Shown one piece after another: positions 58,248 to 64,000 of a DNA stretch of 64,000 nucleotides (positions are counted from its first letter, which is position 1; each line of letters starts with the position of its first letter). The stretch is from positions 167,827 through 231,826 of the forward strand of contig JARGNZ010000001.1 in assembly GCA_029209985.1 (NCBI GenBank), read 5' to 3'. The notes below the pieces were generated by a model. That model made no database searches, was not told the origin of the DNA, and saw only the letters and a list, made by a program, of their open reading frames with translations. Both the position numbers and the translations under genes were made by a program. This stretch comes from Parvibaculaceae bacterium (GTDB taxonomy: Bacteria > Pseudomonadota > Alphaproteobacteria > Parvibaculales > Parvibaculaceae).

Positions 58248-59372
58248 ATGGGTAGAACCACACCAACTGCTGATAATTTCAGCGGCATAAAATCGGCTAC
58301 GCAGGTGTTCAACCAATTAGCGAGTGTCCTCGACCCGGCGCTATTGACGGCGGCGCATAATCTGACGGTTTCAGGCTCAAGCACCGCGAACGCGCTGGTC
58401 ACAACGTCGCCATCGGGTGCGGAAATCGCGGCCTACGCGGCGGGTCATACTTGTGTGCTTATCCCAACAGAGGATAACGATAGTACGGTCACAATCACAG
58501 TCGATGGGCTTGCCTCGCGGGCAATCGTTGATATTGAGGGGAACGCCCTCGCTGCGGGTGATTTGAAGACGGGCCGCATGACAATCTTGCGGGATGATGG
58601 GTCGCAATACCGCATCACCAATATAGCAAGTTCTTCGTCTGGCGGGTTTGTGGCTAACTACCAAGAGTTTACCTCATCCGGCTCATGGACAAAGCCTGAC
58701 ATCGATGGCCATTGGGTTGAAATTATTGCCATCGGCGGTGGTGGGAGTGGTGGGCGGAGTAATACTGTAACCAAGCTAGCATCCGGCGGCGGAGGCGGAG
58801 GCTTTGTTCATGCCAGAGTGCCATTTAGCTCGGTTGGCAGCTCTGTGACGGTGACTGTCGGCGCGGGGGGGTCTACTACCAGCAATTTAGCTGACGGGGT
58901 TGCCGGTGGAGACACGTCTTTTGGGTCGCTAGTTGTCGCTGAAGGTGGCAGCGAAGGGGTTTATCCAACAACCGCCACAGGCGCAAGCAAGCAAGAGCCT
59001 GGCGGCGATGGTGGTGCCTGCTCTGTGTCAGGTGACGCTCATGTAATTTCTTCTGAACTTGGTGGGACTGGCGGCTTTTCATCAAACAGTGATGAAGGCA
59101 TTGATACGGATCTTCTGCTTATAAATGTTTTCTCCAACTACTCACTCAACGGAGAAAATACAGGTATGTCCGGTCCGGGCGGGAGTGGCGTTGATAGAAC
59201 AACTCTTGGCTCCGTGAGAACTTACGGCAGAGCGTCTCGTAACGCGATTGGCGCTGTTGGTGGGGCCAACGGCACGAACGCCTCTGGGTATGGTTCTGGC
59301 GGCTCTTCGGTCTACGCGTCTGACACAGAGCAGGCGGGAACAGATGGCTTCTGCGCCGTGTGGGTGATTTAG
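58248..59372 (+). CDS. tail fibre with glycine-rich domain
   Basis: A 374-residue fibre. The first 120 residues contain repeated beta elements (NDSTVTITVDGLASRAIVDI). From about residue 155 the protein becomes glycine-rich (IIAIGGGGSGGRSNTV; KLASGGGGGGFVHARVPF) in the style of phage adhesin polyglycine sandwich domains, whose loops set host range. It is followed at once by a small gene of fibre-chaperone type. Confidence 0.8.
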   Translation: MGRTTPTADNFSGIKSATQVFNQLASVLDPALLTAAHNLTVSGSSTANALVTTSPSGAEIAAYAAGHTCVLIPTEDNDSTVTITVDGLASRAIVDIEGNALAAGDLKTGRMTILRDDGSQYRITNIASSSSGGFVANYQEFTSSGSWTKPDIDGHWVEIIAIGGGGSGGRSNTVTKLASGGGGGGFVHARVPFSSVGSSVTVTVGAGGSTTSNLADGVAGGDTSFGSLVVAEGGSEGVYPTTATGASKQEPGGDGGACSVSGDAHVISSELGGTGGFSSNSDEGIDTDLLLINVFSNYSLNGENTGMSGPGGSGVDRTTLGSVRTYGRASRNAIGAVGGANGTNASGYGSGGSSVYASDTEQAGTDGFCAVWVI

Positions 59373-59546
59373 ATGAAATATGCACTTGTGAATGAGGCAA
59401 GCGGTGTCGTCATAAATATTCTTGTCTGGGATGGGGAGAGTAGCTACGCGGTCGCGCCCGGTCATATTCTCGTTCCGGTCGCGGAAAATGCAATGATTGG
59501 CGGGACATATCTTGCCGGAGCCTTTACGGCCAAAGAGGAAGGATAG
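59373..59546 (+). CDS. small fibre-associated protein
   Basis: A 57-residue protein starting with the ATG directly after the fibre stop: MKYALVNEASGVVINILVWD, then GTYLAGAFTAKEEG. The pattern (K-Y-A-L-V-N, later V-I-N-x-x-x-W-D) is common in small genes after phage fibres and may be a fibre chaperone. Confidence 0.65.
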   Translation: MKYALVNEASGVVINILVWDGESSYAVAPGHILVPVAENAMIGGTYLAGAFTAKEEG

Positions 59547-59550
59547 TCTT

Positions 59551-62055
59551 ATGTCGATATTACCAGTTATTTTTGACCCTGTGAGCGATGCTGTTGAGTT
59601 GGATTCGATGGGTTCCAGCTCGGTATGGTGGCCCCTTGGCGAGAACTTCGCCTATGACTTCGTGAACCGCCGCTACATGCGATCTGGCTCAACTACGTCG
59701 CTCGCTTTAAGCCTAGAGGAAACCCGTTCGAGTTCAGCTTGGGTCCTCCAAGGCGATGGGGTTTATGATGAGATTGCCTCTGGTGAGCTTGCTATGGGGC
59801 AGGGTGTTGGTCTTCAGGTGAGCCAAGCGGTTGAGCCTAAGGTTTTAGATAGCAGACGCGTCACTGGCATAAACAGTGACACAGCCGGTTCCGTCGCCTA
59901 CACCGGTATGACCGCATTTGGGGATGTAGGCGGGTGCGTGATGGAGACGCTGGGCGGTATTCGCCAAACCAATTATAGCATCCCTAGTGATGCAGGCGTT
60001 TGGATGCTTTCACGGATGTTTTACCCCTTGCAGGCTGGTGCCAAATTCACAACCGACTCGTTCGGCGTGCACGGCGGCGCAAGCAGCTGGCGTGATGTAG
60101 CTACTTGCGTTTTTGATTTTGATAGCCAGACAACAGAGTCGGGCCGTGCCCCGGCCTACATTGAAAATCTTGCGTATGGAGGTGTGCGACTAACTTGGCG
60201 GTTTGAGCATGATGGCGTTGGCAGTGGTAGCTCTGTAGTGCTAAACGAGCTGAATAATGAGAGCGCGAATTATGCTGCGGATCAGACCGATGTGTGGGCG
60301 GGTGATTTTCTCGCACCCCCTATTATCACTAATGGGTCACTAACCACCAGAGCCGCAGATAACCCTGTGGTTATACAAGGGTATGGGGAGGAGAAAATAC
60401 CCTACACAGACTTTAGCAGTTTGGACGGATGGGTTTTTGTAAATTCAGACATAGATGTAACACCCGGCAGTTTGAAGGTGACTAATACTGGGGCTTCCGA
60501 AGGGTCCGCGACCATAGCCCCATCTATCCCACTTATTCCGGGAGCGCTTTACGAAATATCCTTCACGATTGCGGAACTGTTTGCTACTGGAGGGGGCTTC
60601 GACGTAGGCGGCCAGCGGATATCCTCAGGAGGAACTGAGGGCACAAAAACGATCTACGTAGTGGCAGGAGCGGCAAACTTCTTCCGGGTAATCACTAACA
60701 GCGCGAACACCGGTGGGTACGTAGTCTTATCCGCTTTACAAGTAAAACAAGTCTTCCCATACCCCGGCTATAACCCGGAAGGCATTCTTCCAATGGGTCC
60801 GGGGCCTGAGCTTTTGGCTGATGGTGACAGCCCCGAAACTTGGGTGGCAAACAATTCCACACTAACCGTCAACCCAGATGGAACGCTGGCAATAGCTAGC
60901 CATGGTGATTATTGGAATAGGGCACGATCATTTTTGGCGGGGGGCTTAGCAGAAGCCGCTACCTTTTTGGCGACCTACACTTTTGAGGCTGGCACGTCTG
61001 GCGAAGTGTTTTGTATGGTACGGGATAGCGGGGATAGTAACAACTTTTACGCGTCGGTCAAAGGGCCAATCGGGGCTGTTGTCGAGGACTTATCCAACTC
61101 CAGCACGATAACTGAGATCACAGAAACAGTGATTGATGGTATTCACACGGTGTCTTTCCTCGTTACCTTGGACAATTCCGTCGTCGCTGGACGTGCCATG
61201 CTTGGTCTTGGCCCTAATAGCGCAACGATTGGCGAGGACATTATCGGACATTCCATGTCACTCAAGCGTGCAAGTGTGGCTCTTGGGACTGAGCTTGTAG
61301 AAGGCGGCGGCTTCGATGGCACTCTAGATGCTGCATGGGAGGTCACTAATGAAGCATCGCAGGATGTGTTCATCTCTGGTGGCGTTCTCAATCTACCTCG
61401 CGATCCCGACACAAGTTGCTCCTATGTTGACCAAGAGCTATCCGGAAAGATTAGAGCCGGAGGGGTGTTTAGGTTCTCCCTAGATGTAGTAGAAAGTACG
61501 GTCCGCGCTAGAGTTAGTTTGACAAGGGGAGCACCGGAGATAACAGGAGCAGGTCATTCCAACATCGTCACCACAGGTGCCAAAGAATACCATGCCCTGA
61601 CCCCATCCGATACGGTGTGGGTGCGTCTGTTCCCGATGACCAACGATTCCGTCGCGCAGGTTGACAATATCTCTCTCCAAGAAATAGAACCCGGCGTTGT
61701 CATTGAGGCCGTGGGGGTGTGGGGCAATGTCGAAGACAACCGCTTCTTAAAACTCACGGATAACGATGACAATCACATAATCGTTCGGCGAAGTGCTTCT
61801 GGAAAAGTGCATCTGCGCTTGATTATCGGCGGGGTGCTCACCGATTTAGTGTCTGTGACTGATTGGCCTGATGACCTAGAAGCAACCTTCCGGCTTGAAC
61901 TAACCAACACAGATGATGGCTGTTTTGCAGCGGTCTTCTTGGATGATGTATTTGTCATTGGCTCTGATGCTTTCGACTACCCAAACGAGATCAACCAACT
62001 AAGCCTTGCTCCTGTGGCAGGGACAACCATCATTAAAGAGGTTTACGGCAAATGA
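59551..62055 (+). CDS. large tail protein with carbohydrate-binding-like modules
   Basis: An 834-residue protein. The start SILPVIFDPVSDAVELDSMG is a likely tail anchor. At least three jelly-roll-like modules follow, opening at FSSLDGWVFVNSDIDVTPGS (about 310), ELLADGDSPETWVANNSTLT (about 420) and ELVEGGGFDGTLDAAWEVTN (about 585), with a lectin-like end (NEINQLSLAPVAGTTIIKEV). It probably binds host surface sugars. GAGGAAGGA precedes the ATG at 59551. No catalytic motif seen. Confidence 0.75.
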   Translation: MSILPVIFDPVSDAVELDSMGSSSVWWPLGENFAYDFVNRRYMRSGSTTSLALSLEETRSSSAWVLQGDGVYDEIASGELAMGQGVGLQVSQAVEPKVLDSRRVTGINSDTAGSVAYTGMTAFGDVGGCVMETLGGIRQTNYSIPSDAGVWMLSRMFYPLQAGAKFTTDSFGVHGGASSWRDVATCVFDFDSQTTESGRAPAYIENLAYGGVRLTWRFEHDGVGSGSSVVLNELNNESANYAADQTDVWAGDFLAPPIITNGSLTTRAADNPVVIQGYGEEKIPYTDFSSLDGWVFVNSDIDVTPGSLKVTNTGASEGSATIAPSIPLIPGALYEISFTIAELFATGGGFDVGGQRISSGGTEGTKTIYVVAGAANFFRVITNSANTGGYVVLSALQVKQVFPYPGYNPEGILPMGPGPELLADGDSPETWVANNSTLTVNPDGTLAIASHGDYWNRARSFLAGGLAEAATFLATYTFEAGTSGEVFCMVRDSGDSNNFYASVKGPIGAVVEDLSNSSTITEITETVIDGIHTVSFLVTLDNSVVAGRAMLGLGPNSATIGEDIIGHSMSLKRASVALGTELVEGGGFDGTLDAAWEVTNEASQDVFISGGVLNLPRDPDTSCSYVDQELSGKIRAGGVFRFSLDVVESTVRARVSLTRGAPEITGAGHSNIVTTGAKEYHALTPSDTVWVRLFPMTNDSVAQVDNISLQEIEPGVVIEAVGVWGNVEDNRFLKLTDNDDNHIIVRRSASGKVHLRLIIGGVLTDLVSVTDWPDDLEATFRLELTNTDDGCFAAVFLDDVFVIGSDAFDYPNEINQLSLAPVAGTTIIKEVYGK

Positions 62056-62282
62056 GTATGATCGAGAAGCACGGCCAAGCTGCACAAGACACGGCGAGGG
62101 TCGTTGATGTTGCTGCGGCGAGCACAATGGTAGGGAGTTTGATGGGGTATTTTCCGGCTATTGCCGCTCTATTCACAATCGTTTGGACGGGCATTCGTAT
62201 TTATGAAACGGATACCGTTCAAAGCATTTTAATGCGGTGGGGGCTGGTTAAAGCCAAGCCGTCACAGGAGGCGGACGATTAA
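62052..62282 (+). CDS. holin-like membrane protein
   Basis: A 76-residue protein with one or two membrane segments (residues about 18-48, STMVGSLMGYFPAIAALFTI then VWTGIRIYET) and a charged end. It precedes the endolysin, the usual place for a holin. Its start overlaps the large tail gene (ATGA). Confidence 0.75.
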   Translation: MSMIEKHGQAAQDTARVVDVAAASTMVGSLMGYFPAIAALFTIVWTGIRIYETDTVQSILMRWGLVKAKPSQEADD

Positions 62283-62310
62283 GTTCCGTAACCAACTTAT
62301 TCGATGTTTC

Positions 62311-62336
62311 AGCTCCCTTTCTGGGGGCTTTTTTTA
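62311..62336 (+). terminator. terminator between holin and endolysin
   Basis: AGCTCCC and GGGGGCT arms around TTTCT, followed by seven T residues. It may reduce expression of the lysis genes that follow, or separate tail and lysis transcripts. Confidence 0.85.
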
Positions 62337-62348
62337 TGGGAGAAGCCT

Positions 62349-62747
62349 ATGCCTTTTTCACTCAGTAAACGCTCTCTAGGCCGTCTTGACGGTGTTCACC
62401 CGGACCTTGTGAAGGTTGTGAAACGAGCGATCGAGATCACGCCAATTGACTTTGGTGTAACGCAGGGCGTGCGCTCTATCGAAGAGCAAATAAAACTGGT
62501 TGAGGCAGGAGCCAGCCGAACCATGAAGAGCCGACATCTTACGGGGCATGCCGTTGACGTTGTCGCATATTTTGAGGGCGGCGTTTCATGGCATGGCCCG
62601 CTCTATGAGAAAATCGCGGATGCCATGAAGGCCGCTGCGGTTGAATTGAACGTGAACATTGAGTGGGGCGGAGACTGGAAGAGCTTCTTTGATGGCCCGC
62701 ATTTCCAGCTTTCGCATGGGGAGTATCCGGCCAATGACGAAGCTTGA
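62349..62747 (+). CDS. endolysin, M15 peptidase (VanY-like)
   Basis: A 132-residue peptidoglycan peptidase. Zinc ligands are in MKSRHLTGHAVDVVAYF (His and Asp) and GGDWKSFFDGPHFQLS (Asp/Glu and His), the M15 L-Ala-D-Glu or D,D-carboxypeptidase pattern. It has no signal peptide, so it needs the holin to reach the wall. The ATG at 62349 follows GGAG. Confidence 0.92.
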   Translation: MPFSLSKRSLGRLDGVHPDLVKVVKRAIEITPIDFGVTQGVRSIEEQIKLVEAGASRTMKSRHLTGHAVDVVAYFEGGVSWHGPLYEKIADAMKAAAVELNVNIEWGGDWKSFFDGPHFQLSHGEYPANDEA

Positions 62748-62931
62748 TAGCTGGCGTGTGATCCCGCGCGTTTTAGTGGCTCTTTATGCCTTTCAATTTG
62801 CCCGTGTGTGCGAGTGGTTCATGGGGATTCCTGATCCGAGCGCAACACAGGCGGCATTTGTTTCAACTGTGGTTGGCGCCGCCGCTGCCTTCTTTGGGCT
62901 GTATGTCAATTCCGGGGGCAAGAGAGAATGA
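62734..62931 (+). CDS. second holin-like membrane protein
   Basis: A 65-residue protein with two hydrophobic stretches (IPRVLVALYAFQFARVCEWF and AAFVSTVVGAAAAFFGLYVN). It overlaps the endolysin by 14 bases and the spanin by four. It may be the holin, with 62052-62282 as antiholin, or the reverse. Confidence 0.7.
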   Translation: MTKLDSWRVIPRVLVALYAFQFARVCEWFMGIPDPSATQAAFVSTVVGAAAAFFGLYVNSGGKRE

Positions 62932-63257
62932 TCAGCAAGCTTGTGAAGTTGGCCGGGGGCGGCTCGACACTCTGGATTTATGGGGCGGTTCTGGTCTTTG
63001 GAGTCAGCCTTGGCGGCTATGGCGTCCATAAACTCTATCAAGCCTCACAGGTTGGGCAGCTCAAGGCTGAAATAAGCCGCATAGAGAGGCAAGCCGATGA
63101 GCGCGTCTTGCTGGCCCAAGAAGCCGCCGGACGCGCCATGGCCCGCGCCAATCAAACATCTACCACCATTAAAGAGGTGAAAGTCTATGTCCCGTCTAAT
63201 CCTGCTTGCAGTCTTGGCCTTGATGCTCTCCGGCTGCTCAACCGTGGCCGTCAATAA
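62928..63257 (+). CDS. inner-membrane spanin (Rz-like)
   Basis: A 109-residue protein with an N-terminal membrane anchor (STLWIYGAVLVFGVSLGGYG) and a periplasmic coiled coil (SQVGQLKAEISRIERQADER). With the nested lipoprotein it forms the spanin that fuses the two membranes at the end of lysis. Confidence 0.85.
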   Translation: MISKLVKLAGGGSTLWIYGAVLVFGVSLGGYGVHKLYQASQVGQLKAEISRIERQADERVLLAQEAAGRAMARANQTSTTIKEVKVYVPSNPACSLGLDALRLLNRGRQ

Positions 63258-63429
63258 CTGCGCCCCACCAGACTTTGCGATGGTGCAGGCCGCGCCCCTT
63301 GCACCGCTACCTGCATCAGGCATGACCATGCAAGAGGCCGTGGAGCAATGGCAAAAAGATACAGGTCAATATCTCGACTTGGCGGATAAGCACGATACGC
63401 TTGTTAGTTGGGTTTCGGAGAAGTGCTAA
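63187..63429 (+). CDS. outer-membrane spanin lipoprotein (Rz1-like), nested start
   Basis: An 80-residue lipoprotein whose first third overlaps the Rz-like gene in the +1 frame. The signal and lipobox are SRLILLAVLALMLSGCSTVA (Cys about 17). A proline-rich segment follows (QAAPLAPLPASG). This nested arrangement is the classic Rz/Rz1 one. Confidence 0.87.
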   Translation: MSRLILLAVLALMLSGCSTVAVNNCAPPDFAMVQAAPLAPLPASGMTMQEAVEQWQKDTGQYLDLADKHDTLVSWVSEKC

Positions 63430-63556
63430 AGCCTAGCTTCTCCGCCTGGCTCTCACAGTATTTTTTCACATGAGACCTGTATGAGGGGTTGGGGTATTTA
63501 CCCCCGCACCGCCGCCCCACGTCGATAGGATCTTCTGGGGTTGTCTTGTTATCCAT
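63404..63556 (-). CDS. possible 50-residue leftward protein
   Basis: A frame reading MDNKTTPEDPIDVGRRCGGK, with a second cysteine in KKYCESQAEKLGF. AAAGGA lies upstream of the ATG. It overlaps the end of the Rz1-like gene by 26 bases. Its reality rests on composition and the leftward genes that follow. Confidence 0.4.
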   Translation of the reverse strand: MDNKTTPEDPIDVGRRCGGKYPNPSYRSHVKKYCESQAEKLGFSTSPKPN

Positions 63557-63640
63557 CATTCATATTCCTTTCTATTGCAGCCTAGTATGGAAGTCGCGGC
63601 ATATTAAACTCAAACGGATTTCCGTATAATTTGGGAGGCA

Positions 63641-63841
63641 TCACCACTGAGCCGGATTATAAGCAGGGTCCCAGCCACATGAATTGCAGTACAAATACGC
63701 GGCATCACACGCCTCACAAGGTGATGAGGGGCATACGCAGCCTTCTGGCTCTGTGTATTCAAGCCGCCCCTTGCACCCGCTAACAGGGCATGGCTGGCCG
63801 GGTTCAGGGATAGGTGGGGGTGCAGTGCTGTGTGCCATCAT
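63641..63841 (-). CDS. small zinc-ribbon-like protein
   Basis: A 66-residue cysteine-rich protein (QPCPVSGCKG; CVCPSSPCEACDAAYLYCNS), probably with two zinc sites. Two adjacent ATG codons (63841, 63838) follow GGAGG. Its start overlaps the stop of the next upstream gene. Family unknown. Confidence 0.6.
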   Translation of the reverse strand: MMAHSTAPPPIPEPGQPCPVSGCKGRLEYTEPEGCVCPSSPCEACDAAYLYCNSCGWDPAYNPAQW

Positions 63842-64000
63842 TCAACCTCCTTAAACTGCCTATTACGCTCTTCGCGGCTGAAATAAGCCTCAAGCTGCTT
63901 ACTCACGCCTTCCGGTGGGTTTTTGAGAACCTCAAGGGCCGCTGCCATACACTCAATCTTAGCCGCCTTTGCTCCGTTTGGTAGACTCTCCCATTGAGCG
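63838..64000 (-). CDS. partial leftward gene running off the window
   Basis: The last 53 codons of an open frame, ending KQLEAYFSREERNRQFKEVE. It is helical and charged, overlaps the start of the zinc-ribbon gene (ATGA) and continues beyond 64000. It shows that a second leftward operon lies right of the lysis genes. Confidence 0.55.
   Translation of the reverse strand, partial: AQWESLPNGAKAAKIECMAAALEVLKNPPEGVSKQLEAYFSREERNRQFKEVE

Larger units (their letters stand above)
19290..64000. mobile_element. prophage (long-tailed siphovirus type), left end in tRNA-Leu, right end outside the window
   Basis: From the tRNA 3' end onward all genes are phage-like: integrase, leftward recombination operon, repressor and Cro-like pair, replication genes, terminase, portal, coat, tail tube, tape measure, tip, fibre and lysis genes. 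Head genes resemble P22 coat and DUF4055 portal types; the tail order H-M-L-K-J is lambda-like. No structural gene seems broken, so the element may be intact. No second copy of the tRNA 3' end is visible up to 64000, so attR lies beyond. The left boundary is placed at the tRNA end by inference. Confidence 0.93.

Noticed and set aside
63430-64000. Right attachment site of the prophage
   Set aside because: No copy of the tRNA-Leu 3' sequence is present, and leftward phage genes continue to the edge.

Overview
The window is alphaproteobacterial chromosome carrying a large integrated prophage. Evidence for the class is the F1-ATPase inhibitor of the DUF1476/zeta type, the purC/purS/purQ/purL block next to bolA and a CGFS glutaredoxin, and phage genes with typical alphaproteobacterial relatives (GapR/DUF2312, DnaA domain IV proteins). 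I cannot name the genus from sequence alone.

Host part, 1 to about 19300: rpsD; then, leftward, a monothiol glutaredoxin (grxD) and its partner bolA, the translationally coupled purSQL genes and purC; the ATPase zeta inhibitor; a TetR regulator divergent from a PQQ-dependent dehydrogenase across a perfect palindrome; a histidine phosphatase; purB; a LysR regulator divergent from a Tat-exported amidase; then radC, map and sfsA leftward and a CinA/MoaB-like protein rightward. A small secreted protein follows, behind a long leader that looks folded. Next to it a 212-bp sequence is present twice, enclosing a two-gene cassette (small membrane protein and MarR-like protein). The second copy runs into the tRNA-Leu(UAA) gene.

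Prophage, from the 3' end of tRNA-Leu to beyond the right edge (no attR seen): the left arm (19374-30593) is one compact leftward operon with integrase, many tiny overlapping genes, HNH, ASCH, GapR-like, SSB and annealing-type recombination proteins, a lipoprotein cysteine protease and three tandem pentapeptide-repeat proteins. The immunity region (30594-31860) has an S24-type repressor facing a Cro-like gene, with repeated operator half-sites. The rightward early region (31857-38038) has replication proteins (winged helix plus DnaA domain IV, DUF1376, loader-like) and a C5 cytosine methyltransferase. A second long gene lies entirely inside the methyltransferase in another frame. The late region is that of a long-tailed siphovirus: terminase, DUF4055 portal, MuF-like protein, scaffold, P22-type coat, connectors, tail tube, a G/GT chaperone pair with a -1 frameshift heptamer, tape measure, lambda M/L/K/J-like tip genes, fibres, holin, M15 endolysin and nested Rz/Rz1.

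Between the tail chaperones and the tape measure, which are usually adjacent, sits a 2.8-kb accessory island (49075-51817). It holds a ribbon-helix-helix repressor, a strong divergent promoter with an operator, a potential pseudoknotted RNA leader, a BRO-type antirepressor and an exported VasI-like protein. I read this island as a possible second immunity switch, comparable in parts to the P22 immI region. It and the two-frame methyltransferase locus are the most interesting items in the window.
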